This document shows positions 1-8,096 of a stretch of 38,070 nt of DNA, one piece after another. The DNA is from Planctomycetota bacterium (GTDB lineage Bacteria; Planctomycetota; JACOTG01; JAJDCM01). The stretch covers positions 1-38,070 of the forward strand of contig JAJDCM010000175.1 of NCBI GenBank assembly GCA_029260825.1, given 5' to 3'. The notes beneath the pieces were generated by a model. It made no database searches, was not told the DNA's origin, and saw only the letters and a list, made by a program, of their open reading frames with translations. Numbering within the stretch: position 1 is the first letter of the stretch; the number at the start of each line of letters is the position of its first letter. The position numbers and the translations under genes were made by a program.

Positions 1-2
1 TC

Positions 3-209
3 GATGGAGAAGACCTCATCACACGGCTCCGGATTCAAAAAGGGGGGCAAGAACTCGCCCTGTCTGCACTGGAAAAGACCGCTCTCTCCGCTCGCGGATA
101 TGTCCGGGTTCTTCGAGTCTCTCGAACCGTGGCCGATCTTGCCGGAGAGGAAGAAGTGGGGGAGAGCCATGTCGCCGAGGCGTTGCAATATCGTCCCCGT
201 GGATGGTAG
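3..209 (+). CDS. comM: 3' end of YifB/ComM-family Mg-chelatase-like AAA+ ATPase (partial)
   Basis: This open frame enters from the left edge and stops at a TAG at 207-209, so only about 68 C-terminal residues are visible. They contain [20 protein letters not shown] followed by HVAEALQYR near the end. This is the characteristic C-terminal helical segment of YifB/ComM proteins, where the family reads LSAR-Y-R-L-VARTIADL and H-AEA-QYR. ComM in proteobacteria is a hexameric helicase that promotes branch migration during natural transformation; elsewhere the role is less clear. The ATPase core lies outside the window, so completeness cannot be judged. The family call is strong from the motif; the symbol is by homology. 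Confidence 0.85.
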   Translation, partial: DGEDLITRLRIQKGGQELALSALEKTALSARGYVRVLRVSRTVADLAGEEEVGESHVAEALQYRPRGW

Positions 210-290
210 CCAGATCTATTCCATTGCGAATTTCGGGGCGAATTCCAGATTCTTGTAACAACAAAAAAATAAGAACAAAATCCAACAAAG

Positions 291-320
291 TTGACAATCG
301 ATCGTTTGATCACGAGAATA
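291..320 (+). promoter_or_regulatory. candidate sigma70-like promoter for the HEAT-repeat gene
   Basis: A perfect TTGACA (291-296) lies in an AT-rich stretch after the comM-like stop. An 18-bp spacer leads to AGAATA (315-320), a weak -10. The start codon at 375 follows, with a purine-rich ribosome site (GGGGGAAG) just before it. The -35 is convincing and the -10 is not, so the exact promoter is uncertain. Confidence 0.35.
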
Positions 321-374
321 CATAGAGGTTAACAGGATAGGATTCGACCAGGAAATCAACCAGGGGGAAGCGAC

Positions 375-2192
375 ATGTTCACAAAGACGCTCCCAGTTGC
401 CCTTTTTTTCTCGGGGCTCATTTTTTTCCTTCCAGCAGCAAAGGCAAGCGACCACTCCCTGACAATCGATGGAGTGCGCCTTTCGCTGAAGATGACCGGA
501 TGGTCGAGCGAGGTCACCGCCGACGGATCCCGCCTCCTCCTGCGAGGACCATCCCGCAGCGGGGCCGCTGATGTCATCGCTCTCCTGTCGGTAACGATGT
601 ACGACACAGGAAGAGTCCCCCTTGCTCAAGAGGCTTCCAATCACCAGAAGAGCCTTGCCTCTCACTATGGTTTCAAGGCGCCTTCCATCACACAGGTTCC
701 GCGTCTCGAAGGGTGTGCCGATGACCATCGGGTTGGTTCTCATTCCGCCCGCTTTCTTTCCGTCAAGAATCTGTCTCCCACTCAACCCGGGTCCGAGCTC
801 CTGGAAGCTGTCGTCCATGCCGACCCCCAATTCGTCTACGCCTCCCTCTATTACAAGATCGGTCATCGAGACGACTACGAACCGGTTCTCGTCGAAGCCC
901 TGCGCTCTCTCAAGGTCGAGGTGGTTTCGCAGAAGAAGCCAACCTCGTCCGACTGGGACTCGGAGCCGACATCGGGTGGCACCATCACATGGGTCAACGG
1001 TTTTGACAAAGCACTCAAGGAGGCTCAGGAACGACGAGCACCGATACTTGTAGCGATCGGAAGTAACCGGGAGCCCATCTGCCTTCGCCTGGTCGAAGAC
1101 CATTACCATGACCCGAGAATCGTGGCTCTTTCCCGCGAGATGGTGTGCCTTGTGGCAAGCGTTGACAATCATGGTCTCGACGAAAACGAGTTTTGCAAGG
1201 TTTATGGATCCCTCAACTGTGCCGAGCATCGAGACGTCGAGATCAAATGCCGCGAAAAATTCATCAAGAAGCGAATCGCCATTGCACCTCAGCACTTCAT
1301 TTTTTCCCCGGAAGGACACCTCCTTTCAAGGCGAGAGTATTTCCTATCCAAATCCGACCTGGGACGAATGATGCGCGGAGCCATCTCGGCCCTTGCCTCC
1401 CAAAATCGGGCGACAGCAGAGCTGGCCAGGGGAGGCTCCGTCGACTTCGGTGCTCGGTACGCAGCAGCCACCCAAGATGCAGAGCGCCAGCTGGTCCTGA
1501 ACAGCGCATTTCACTTCGCCAGCCTGGATACCGTGAAGGATTTGCTCGACGGGATTTCCAGAAAAGAAGGGAGAGATGGGGTGCTGCGGGTCATGCGCTA
1601 CCTTGGCCTGGCCGATCACCCGGGAAAGCTCGAGATCCTTCTCTTCTACCTGGCAAGTCCCAACGAGTTCATTCGCCGTCAGGCGGCCAATCTCCTGGCC
1701 CAGCTTGCCGATGTTCGGGCAGTCGATGGTCTCCTTGACGCCGTCAAACGCAAAGCCGAAAACAATCGAGTGAAAGCCAAGGTGCTTCTGGCTCTCGGAA
1801 TCTGCGCTCCCGGAAGCCCGAAGGAGAAAAAGGCGTTCTCCCTTCTTGTGAGGCTGTCCAAGTCAGGTCCATCCGACCTCAGGATCAGCGCCATCATCGG
1901 CCTTACTCATTTTCCGACAGAAACAAAGGGGCTCGACTCTGCGCTTGTAAAGGCCTACGCGGCAAATAAGGGAAGCTTCATGGTAAAGAACGTGGCGGCC
2001 CTGGCTCTTGGACGTCACAAGGTGAGCACCTTCGGAGCAGTCAAGATGATGGAGATGGACACGAAAAAGGTGACGGACCGAGGTGCGGTCGCCGATATCG
2101 ACTGGGCAATTCGCTGCATCAAGGGCGATGTTCCCGACCCGGAACTGGACTTCGTTGATCGAGTCGAGAAGTACATGCTGGACAAAGGCTAG
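375..2192 (+). CDS. exported protein with thioredoxin-like domain lacking CxxC and C-terminal HEAT-like repeats
   Basis: The product has 605 residues. Residues 1-25 are a signal peptide (hydrophobic core LPVALFFSGLIFFLPAAKAS), so it should act outside the cytoplasm. Residues about 26-190 form an unrecognised beta-rich region. Residues about 205-335 resemble the DUF255/Thioredoxin_7 type of thioredoxin fold: a GFDKALKEAQERRAPILVAI strand-helix start and an APQHFIF strand with the expected cis-proline position. The active-site CxxC is replaced by NREPIC, so redox catalysis is unlikely. Residues about 400-560 contain alpha-helical HEAT/PBS-type repeats (for example FIRRQAANLLAQLADVRAVD). A strong Shine-Dalgarno precedes the ATG. 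It sits 70 bp upstream of the cyclase-like/kinase gene on the same strand and might share transcription. Its function is unknown; a protein-binding scaffold is an inference from the repeats. Confidence 0.8.
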   Translation: MFTKTLPVALFFSGLIFFLPAAKASDHSLTIDGVRLSLKMTGWSSEVTADGSRLLLRGPSRSGAADVIALLSVTMYDTGRVPLAQEASNHQKSLASHYGFKAPSITQVPRLEGCADDHRVGSHSARFLSVKNLSPTQPGSELLEAVVHADPQFVYASLYYKIGHRDDYEPVLVEALRSLKVEVVSQKKPTSSDWDSEPTSGGTITWVNGFDKALKEAQERRAPILVAIGSNREPICLRLVEDHYHDPRIVALSREMVCLVASVDNHGLDENEFCKVYGSLNCAEHRDVEIKCREKFIKKRIAIAPQHFIFSPEGHLLSRREYFLSKSDLGRMMRGAISALASQNRATAELARGGSVDFGARYAAATQDAERQLVLNSAFHFASLDTVKDLLDGISRKEGRDGVLRVMRYLGLADHPGKLEILLFYLASPNEFIRRQAANLLAQLADVRAVDGLLDAVKRKAENNRVKAKVLLALGICAPGSPKEKKAFSLLVRLSKSGPSDLRISAIIGLTHFPTETKGLDSALVKAYAANKGSFMVKNVAALALGRHKVSTFGAVKMMEMDTKKVTDRGAVADIDWAIRCIKGDVPDPELDFVDRVEKYMLDKG

Positions 2193-2225
2193 TTCGACCA
2201 GAGCAAGAAACCCGCAAGCGACGGC

Positions 2226-2254
2226 TTTATTTAGACCGGGAGCGAGGCTAATAT
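2226..2254 (+). promoter_or_regulatory. candidate promoter giving a near-leaderless kinase mRNA
   Basis: TAATAT at 2249-2254 is a good -10 and lies only 8 bases before the ATG at 2263, so transcription would begin within one or two bases of the start codon. TTTATT at 2226-2231, with a 17-bp spacer, is a weak -35. No Shine-Dalgarno sits at normal spacing (GGAG at 2239-2242 is about 20 bases from the ATG), which fits a leaderless message. This is an inference from sequence only. Confidence 0.35.
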
Positions 2255-2262
2255 CCTAGCCC

Positions 2263-5200
2263 ATGGAGACTCCATCCCGCGCTGTCCTGAAAACCCTGAT
2301 GGTGACCGACCTGGTGGCCAGCACCCAGCTCGTGGAAAAAATCGGGGATCAAAAAGCCACCGAGGTCTTTACCCAGGTCGACCGGGTGGCTCGTTCCCTG
2401 CTCCGAGAGCATGACGGGCGAGAGATCGATAAGACCGACGGATTTCTGATCCTCTTCGAGCGGCCCATCAATGCGGTCTCCTTCGCCCTCGACTTTCATC
2501 ATGCTCTCGAAGAAGTCGGTAAAAAGCTCGATGTAGCTCTTTGCGCCCGGGTGGGAATCCATCTGGGAGAAGTGATTCTTCGGGAAAATGCCCCCGAGGA
2601 CATCTCCCTCGGGGCAAAGCCCATCGAAGTAGAAGGACTCTCAAAGCCCTTCACGGCAAGGCTCATGTCCGTGGGGCTCGGACGACAAACGCTGATGACT
2701 CGAGGTGCGTTTGACCTGGCCCGCCGCGCCATGGTCGGAGCCACCCGCACCCGTCGGCTCCGGTGGCTCTCTCACGGACGATACGTTTTTCACGGCGTCA
2801 ACGACTCCGTAGAAGTCTACGAGGTCGGAATCGCCGACACATCGCCTCTTTCTCCTCCCCCGGACACGGAAAAGGTCAGACACGTCCAGGATGATGACAC
2901 CATCACCGGATGGAGGCCGGCATCCGGAGAGGATATCCCTCAGCGCGCGAACTGGATCCTCGATCGAAAGCTTGGCCAGGGAGGGTTCGGCGAGGTCTGG
3001 CTCGCTACCCAGATCAAGACCAAGGATCGTCGAGTCTACAAATTCTGCTACCAAGCAGATCGACTCCGATCCTTCAAGCGAGAGGTCACTCTCTTTCGAT
3101 TGCTGAAAGAATCCCTCGGCGATCGAGAAGACATCGCAAGGTTGATCGACTGGAACTTCGATGATCCTCCCTATTTCATCGAGTCCGAGTACACGGCCGG
3201 TGGAGATCTCATCGAGTGGCTGGGAAAGAATGGTGGACCGGAGAAAGTTCCCCGTCCGCTTCGACTGATGATCGTTGCCCAGGTGGGGGAAGCACTCGCG
3301 GCGGCCCACTCGATCGGTGTCCTCCACAAGGATGTGAAGCCGGCGAATATTCTCATTCATACGACTCAAGATGGCTGGCCCCAGGCAAGACTCACTGACT
3401 TTGGCATCGGGCTCATCACCAACGAGGGGCAACTTGAAAAGGTAGGGATCACCGCTTCCGGCCTCACGGAAATGGACGATGCTCCGACCCAGTCGACGGT
3501 TGGAACCCGGCTCTACATGGCGCCGGAACTGATCGAAGGAAAGGCTGCCAGCGTCGAGGCGGATATCTACGCCCTGGGGGTGGTCCTTTATCAAATCGTG
3601 GTCGGGGATTTCTCCAAAGCCATGGCGGAAGGATGGACCCGGGACATCGACGACGAGCTCCTCCTTGAAGATATCGGCGCCATGGTCGAAGGATCTCCCG
3701 AGCTTCGCCTTGGCTCCGGAAAAGAAATCGCTCAGCGGATTCGCTCCCTTCCGGAACGACGAAAGAAAATTGAAGAAGAATCAGAAGAAAAAGAGCGAGA
3801 AGAAGAAGCCAGAAGGAAGGAGGCTCTCAACCGCCGTCGGAGCAAAATCACCATTTCGGCCACCGTTCTTTTTGCCACGGTCATGATCCTTGGGCTGGTC
3901 CAGAGATCGATCTTGAATCGAAGAGCCGAAGCAAACAACAGGACCGCCATCGACAACGAAGAGATGGACGCAAAAGAGGCCTTCGACGCCTATCTTTCCC
4001 GCGAAGAAGAACTGAGGCGGAAGGTCGAGGAAATCGACAAGAACGACCCGCTCGAAATTCGCGAGGTCGAGAGAAAAAGAAGAGATCTCCTCATCGAGCT
4101 GGAAGATATCTCATCCACCTACGTAACCGCTCTTACACTTCCAACAACAACGGAATACCGCCGGAACGAGCTGATCAAGATGGCGACGGAAGCCAACTTC
4201 AGGCTGTTTCTTCTCGCGGATGCCATGGGGGAAACCGTCCTTCGCAAACGAGCCGGAAAATGGGCAACGAGGTGCAACGAACGACGAGGAGATGAAAGAG
4301 ATCCGGAAATCGATCGTGCCGTCAGTGGTCATGGAACCCTGCGGGTTACCAGCAACGCACCAGGCTTCAAGGCCTACCTATTCCGGTATGAAACAAGCGC
4401 CCATCAAGAAGATCCCTACTACCAGCGCTCTGTTCCGATCCCCGTTCCTTTTCTCGACAGCAAGTCTCCGGCTTCTCAAGATCGGGTCCTCGGAGTTCGA
4501 GTCAAGCGGAACAGGAAGAACACAAACCTTGGCCCCTTGGGCATACCTACCCGGGACCGACTCCTGTCAAATCGCGAATCAGGGGAGGTCGAACTCAACC
4601 GACCTGCGTCCGATTTCCCGCCTGAAAGGTGTCGGATCGGCGTACTTGAAAAATTCCACCCGATCGCCATGGGTTCTTACCTCTTGATCGGAACTGCACC
4701 CACCATGGCAACCACTCGCCTCCCCTTTGTTGTTCGCCGAAATGGAGAGGTCGATCTTTCCGTGGAGATGCTCGCCAAGGAGCAAGTTCCAGAAGACTAC
4801 GTCTTCGTCCATGGAGGAGAGACTCAGGTCTTTGGGGGGATCCTGTTCCCGTACCGTCGGCCCGAGCGAGTCACCCATGTCGATTCGTTTCTCATCTCGA
4901 AGAGAGAGGTCACCGAGGGGCAATATACCGGGTTCCTGAACGGCCTCCTTGCCGATGGGGAGAGCATGAGAATCGTCAAGTTCCTCCGCCCAACAACCAA
5001 AGCGACTCGCCTTCGCTTCGATCCAGAAAAAAACGAGTTCGTAACCGCCATGCCCGACCGCCCCGTAGTGGGAATTACGATCCGATCCGCTGCGGCCTAC
5101 ACTGCCTGGCGAACAGGAATCGAAACACCGGAAAAGATGCTCATCCGCCTCCCCACGGAACTGGAGTGGGAGCGAGCTGCGCGCGGCGCCGACGGTCGAA

Positions 5201-5559
5201 CGTTTCCCTGGGGAGATCTGTTCTCCCCTGATTTCTGCAGCATGGGCCGTTCCGTGGATACACCGGTTCCTGGCCTTTGCGGCCTCTTCCTGGCGGATAT
5301 TTCCCCGTTCGGGGTTCTCGATCTCGCCGGCAACGTTTCGGAGCTGTGCGGACCGATCGAAATCAATGGGACACAAATCGAAAACCCGGATGCGTCTCTT
5401 GGGAACCGCAACGACTTCTTCGCCCGGGGCGGAAACTTTACCAGCGACGTTCCGGACTTCTGCTCGACGACGATTCGTCTCGTCCGCGGGGCCATGGCGG
5501 GAAGCGATCAAGTCGGGTTCCGTGTGGTGCGCTCCCTGACGGAGGTTGGGGAGGACTAG
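2263..5559 (+). CDS. class III cyclase-like / Ser-Thr kinase / PEGA-like / FGE-sulfatase domain fusion protein
   Basis: The product has 1098 residues. Residues about 8-190 match a class III nucleotide cyclase homology domain: metal-type aspartates at D16 (VTDLVAST) and D59 (KTDGFLILFE), and ARVGIHLGEV. The usual VN-AARL stretch reads KPFTARL, so the transition-state Asn appears absent and activity is doubtful. Residues about 230-495 are a Ser/Thr kinase: glycine loop GQGGFGEVWL, K260, HKD (355-357) in place of HRD, DFG at 379-381 and YMAPE. A charged coiled coil (about 500-527) leads to a TM segment (about 528-546). Then come a second coiled coil, a PEGA-like beta domain (from GTLRVTSNAPGFKAYLFRYE to MGSYLLIG) and an FGE-sulfatase/SUMF1 domain from about 845 (LPTELEWERAARG, GNVSELCG, RGGNF). 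The kinase would be cytoplasmic and the FGE part extracytoplasmic. It ends 11 bp from the convergent secreted-protein gene. Confidence 0.9.
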   Translation: METPSRAVLKTLMVTDLVASTQLVEKIGDQKATEVFTQVDRVARSLLREHDGREIDKTDGFLILFERPINAVSFALDFHHALEEVGKKLDVALCARVGIHLGEVILRENAPEDISLGAKPIEVEGLSKPFTARLMSVGLGRQTLMTRGAFDLARRAMVGATRTRRLRWLSHGRYVFHGVNDSVEVYEVGIADTSPLSPPPDTEKVRHVQDDDTITGWRPASGEDIPQRANWILDRKLGQGGFGEVWLATQIKTKDRRVYKFCYQADRLRSFKREVTLFRLLKESLGDREDIARLIDWNFDDPPYFIESEYTAGGDLIEWLGKNGGPEKVPRPLRLMIVAQVGEALAAAHSIGVLHKDVKPANILIHTTQDGWPQARLTDFGIGLITNEGQLEKVGITASGLTEMDDAPTQSTVGTRLYMAPELIEGKAASVEADIYALGVVLYQIVVGDFSKAMAEGWTRDIDDELLLEDIGAMVEGSPELRLGSGKEIAQRIRSLPERRKKIEEESEEKEREEEARRKEALNRRRSKITISATVLFATVMILGLVQRSILNRRAEANNRTAIDNEEMDAKEAFDAYLSREEELRRKVEEIDKNDPLEIREVERKRRDLLIELEDISSTYVTALTLPTTTEYRRNELIKMATEANFRLFLLADAMGETVLRKRAGKWATRCNERRGDERDPEIDRAVSGHGTLRVTSNAPGFKAYLFRYETSAHQEDPYYQRSVPIPVPFLDSKSPASQDRVLGVRVKRNRKNTNLGPLGIPTRDRLLSNRESGEVELNRPASDFPPERCRIGVLEKFHPIAMGSYLLIGTAPTMATTRLPFVVRRNGEVDLSVEMLAKEQVPEDYVFVHGGETQVFGGILFPYRRPERVTHVDSFLISKREVTEGQYTGFLNGLLADGESMRIVKFLRPTTKATRLRFDPEKNEFVTAMPDRPVVGITIRSAAAYTAWRTGIETPEKMLIRLPTELEWERAARGADGRTFPWGDLFSPDFCSMGRSVDTPVPGLCGLFLADISPFGVLDLAGNVSELCGPIEINGTQIENPDASLGNRNDFFARGGNFTSDVPDFCSTTIRLVRGAMAGSDQVGFRVVRSLTEVGED

Positions 5560-5570
5560 CCTTCTTCCTA

Positions 5571-7199
5571 CTACTCCCGGGTGACTTCCACATCAAGGAC
5601 GTCATGAGCAAGAACAAGACCGGACTCGAGGTGGACGATTCTTGCGCTGAACCGGAGGGTGGTTGAGCTCCCACGAGGCTTCATCTCGTCGGGGATGCGG
5701 CAGGGCACAAGAAGAGGGTTTTCTTCGTTATCAAACTCCCGGCGAAGCCGCAATCTTCTCGGCCCTCGCAAGACCGTTTCAATTCCGTCCGGCATCTGTC
5801 GTACAGTCAAAATCCCACGAACGGTTTTTCGCTCCTGATCCAGGTTCCTGACCACGACTGAAAGAGTCGGCTCCTCGTCCTGAGGTATCGGTCCGATCGG
5901 ACCATCAAGTTTGATGTCAAAATCAAGCGGACAGGGAAACAGAACGTAACAAAGGGAATCAATTGCACCGGAATCGTCCTGATCTCCAACGCCGGCCAGC
6001 AACTGCCTGAGCCGACGACGCGCCCCCCGCTGAATCGTTCCCTCGGGGAAGGAAACTTCAACCTGGCTCCCATTCGGACCTGTCGGTACCGGAATTGTCT
6101 CGACCAGACCGTCCGGATCGTTCAGCTGAAACATCGTGTTGCCACGCCCCGGGGTTCCCGAATCTTCAATGTCGAGAAAGGAGAGAGCAACCCACTGGGC
6201 CTCGGTCAATTCGTTCTTCGGATCGAGAGGACTCACGAAATCGAATGTGAAGAGACCCGAGTCGCTCGATTCATCTCCCTCAAAGCATTGGGTCGTCAAG
6301 ACGAACGGTGGACTCACCGGAAGAATGTCATCGGTTGCCGGATGATCCGATGGATCGTCCACATAGGCACCAACACGGCCACAGTCCGAGAATGCCGAGA
6401 CGCGCAACCCCTCTTCCTCGTACTGGTCAGAGACTTCATCCCCGTCGCCGAGATTATCAAAGCCAATTCGGCCCATGACGATCAGATGGCTGACGATGGT
6501 GTCCTCGCCAATGCCTGCATCCGCGAGACTTCCCGTGAATGCACCCACGTTGAAGAGAATCGACCTTCCGTGTCGGACCGACTCCGGAAACCCTGGAAGC
6601 TGGGAAAAGTTCGCAATGGTGAACTCCACATCCGGATCCATCGCAGACGGGGTGGAAAAGAGCACCCCCGTGTGGGCCGGTAGGGGGTCACCAAATGCAA
6701 GAGGAGGGATCTGACCCACGAGAGCGACCGCCGCTCCAAAGCTTGTCAAATCAGCAAGGCCTCCGACGCCAACGACGACGTTCGCGAGACCATCCCGATC
6801 CGTATCGAAGGAGACCACGAAGGATTCCGAACCACCAAAATCAGGAAAGTCCGTTCCCCCCTCACCGTCAAGAAGGGGACCGGTTGTGCCCGGATCCCCG
6901 TCTCCGTCCGCATCCCCCCCGATTCCTGCATAGTTCAGGCCGACGTGGAGGACGTCCAGGGCGGGATCATAAAGGAGGCGCAGATCCAGGAGCTCCCAGC
7001 CGACAATCGTTTCTCCGGGAAACGGCGGATCGGGAAATCCAACGTCAAAGACCCCGTCATTGTCCAGCACCAGGACGGCTTGAGGTTGATTGAAGTCGGC
7101 CTCGACATCCCCCGTAAACGTCGTCTGAGAAAAGGACTTAGACCCAAAACAAAACAACGAAATCATCGAGATGAGAACGGTTGTGCGATTCAACTTCAT
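5571..7199 (-). CDS. secreted acidic protein of unknown function
   Basis: The product has 542 residues from the ATG at 7199. That start is chosen because AGGAGGAAAGG sits just before it; the reading frame stays open 13 codons further upstream, to 7238. A signal peptide is clear (residues 1-25: KLNRT, then a hydrophobic core ending near GSKSFSQ). The N-terminal half is rich in Asp and Gly, including DADGDGDPGT and FDTDRDG, which look like calcium-binding loops. The C-terminal 120 residues look like a beta-sandwich (PTLSVVVRNLDQERKTVRG), similar in feel to CARDB/Ig-like modules, but no specific family was recognised. Cysteines are few. It converges on the cyclase-like/kinase gene with almost no space between, so there is no room for a separate terminator. 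It could be a cell-surface or secreted structural protein, but that is a guess. Confidence 0.75.
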   Translation of the reverse strand: MKLNRTTVLISMISLFCFGSKSFSQTTFTGDVEADFNQPQAVLVLDNDGVFDVGFPDPPFPGETIVGWELLDLRLLYDPALDVLHVGLNYAGIGGDADGDGDPGTTGPLLDGEGGTDFPDFGGSESFVVSFDTDRDGLANVVVGVGGLADLTSFGAAVALVGQIPPLAFGDPLPAHTGVLFSTPSAMDPDVEFTIANFSQLPGFPESVRHGRSILFNVGAFTGSLADAGIGEDTIVSHLIVMGRIGFDNLGDGDEVSDQYEEEGLRVSAFSDCGRVGAYVDDPSDHPATDDILPVSPPFVLTTQCFEGDESSDSGLFTFDFVSPLDPKNELTEAQWVALSFLDIEDSGTPGRGNTMFQLNDPDGLVETIPVPTGPNGSQVEVSFPEGTIQRGARRRLRQLLAGVGDQDDSGAIDSLCYVLFPCPLDFDIKLDGPIGPIPQDEEPTLSVVVRNLDQERKTVRGILTVRQMPDGIETVLRGPRRLRLRREFDNEENPLLVPCRIPDEMKPRGSSTTLRFSARIVHLESGLVLAHDVLDVEVTRE

Positions 7200-7339
7200 C
7201 GTTCCCTTTCCTCCTGGTGGCTTCCAAACCCCGGTCATCTAAGTCCAGCTCGGTCCCCTCCAAGCCCTGATGGACCTATCATACGTCAGGTACGGCGTTT
7301 CCGCCACAAAGGCTTCCGAATCGGCCCCCCTCAATCCTC

Positions 7340-7368
7340 TTTACAGAACAGGTGTTCTCGCTTATACT
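7340..7368 (+). promoter_or_regulatory. strong sigma70-like promoter upstream of the STAS-like gene
   Basis: TTTACA (7340-7345), a 17-bp spacer and TATACT (7363-7368) match five of six bases at each element with ideal spacing. Transcription would begin near 7375, about 330 nt before the next start codon on this strand (7706). Either the mRNA has a long leader or the promoter serves a small RNA. Confidence 0.5.
7346..7357. promoter_or_regulatory. GAAC-N4-GTTC palindrome inside the promoter spacer (LexA-like box candidate)
   Basis: GAACAGGTGTTC fills most of the spacer of the TTTACA/TATACT promoter. It fits the GAAC-RNRY-GTTC core of the SOS box bound by LexA in Bacillus and several other phyla, and its position would block RNA polymerase. 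A match of eight fixed bases is expected by chance roughly once per 65 kb, so the support comes from its placement. LexA sites differ between phyla. Confidence 0.3.
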
Positions 7369-7612
7369 GGGACCCACGATTTCCAGAGGGTTTCGGTCCA
7401 CGAATCCAGCCCCGCAGACAGGTAAGCAGCGCCTTGCCCCATCCTCTTTGACCCCGGGACCTACCCAAGACAACCGCCAAGTCGTTTCCGTAAGCGACTT
7501 TCAGCAATAGATTAAGAACAGTATTCAACGATTTTCGAGACAACGGAAGAATCCAATCGACCCCAGGCTTTCGAGAACGGGGAATCACGAAAATCCTCGG
7601 GAACTTAACCCT

Positions 7613-7634
7613 TCAATATCAAGTCAATATCAAG
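7613..7634 (+). repeat. tandem 11-bp direct repeat, TCAATATCAAG x2
   Basis: Two perfect adjacent copies of TCAATATCAAG lie about 70 bp before the STAS-like start. An 11-bp period places both copies on the same face of the helix, as in regulator-binding sites. TTAACC (7605-7610) and TATCAA (7628-7633), spaced by 17, could be a weak promoter overlapping the repeat. Confidence 0.45.
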
Positions 7635-7705
7635 GATCTGAAGGGGGATGCCCGCACGGGATTTGGGAGCGGCGCTGGGGGAGTAGGACGTGAAAGGAGA
7701 GAGGA

Positions 7706-8059
7706 ATGGAAATCAAAATCGACCGCAACCGGAAGTACGATCTCTTTCGGCTGATCAACATCGATTTCTTACCCGTTCATGAGCGCGATTTCGAGATAGC
7801 CCTCAACAACATCGTCAAGACAGCCGGCAAGAATCAAAAAGAGCTGCTGATCCTCAATTTCTCGGAAATCGGCTTCCTTCCGTTGAAGCTTGGCCGGTAC
7901 GTCATGGAGTTCGTGGACAACGCCAAAGAAATCGGTAAAACCATTCAACTCACTCATCTCCCGGACGAGATGGTGAGCCTTTTGAAAGATGGGCTCGTGC
8001 AGAAAGGAGCCGGAGTCCACGATTCAGTGGAGGAAGCGGTCAGAGCCTGCACGGGTTAG
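7706..8059 (+). CDS. small STAS-like protein with degenerate phosphorylation site
   Basis: The product has 117 residues, preceded by a strong ribosome site (AAGGAGAGAGGA) next to the ATG. The pattern of a hydrophobic strand (ELLILNFSEIGFLPLKLGR), a helix with an AKEIGKTIQLTHLP turn-strand, then a helix-strand ending in SVEEAVRA follows STAS-domain order, as in anti-sigma-factor antagonists. In phosphorylatable antagonists the strand ends in D-S-(S/T)-G; here the position reads FLPLKLG, so serine phosphorylation is unlikely. It has no signal peptide and should be cytoplasmic. The gene ends 37 bp before pruA and probably shares its transcript, though no functional link is evident. The STAS assignment is from pattern only and is moderate. 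Confidence 0.6.
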   Translation: MEIKIDRNRKYDLFRLINIDFLPVHERDFEIALNNIVKTAGKNQKELLILNFSEIGFLPLKLGRYVMEFVDNAKEIGKTIQLTHLPDEMVSLLKDGLVQKGAGVHDSVEEAVRACTG

Positions 8060-8096
8060 TTCACAAACTGACAGACCCTTGGAGGCCGTAACTGCT

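Larger units (their letters stand above)
7200..7705. other. 506-bp intergenic region between divergent genes
   Basis: This gap separates the secreted-protein gene (minus strand) from the STAS-like gene (plus strand). It holds the TTTACA/TATACT promoter, a GAAC-N4-GTTC box and a tandem 11-bp repeat, listed separately. On the minus strand TATGAT (7283-7278) could be a -10 for the secreted gene, with no good -35. AAGTCG/CGACTT (7479-7484 and 7495-7500) form a short hairpin with a 10-base loop. No convincing protein-coding frame or known RNA was found in the roughly 330 nt between the promoter and the STAS gene, so a long leader or a small RNA is possible. Confidence 0.5.

Noticed and set aside
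216..1319. 367-codon minus-strand open frame across the HEAT gene
   Set aside because: It lies antisense to a protein with a signal peptide and repeats, has no ribosome site and its product resembles no protein pattern.
7380..7440. Resemblance to bacterial SRP RNA (CAGGTAAGCAGCG)
   Set aside because: The GGAA tetraloop stem that must lie between CAGG and AGCAGC is missing, so the likeness is accidental.
7989..8096. 36-codon upstream extension of pruA into the STAS-like gene
   Set aside because: A ribosome site sits before 8097 and the resulting 543-residue protein fits the family.
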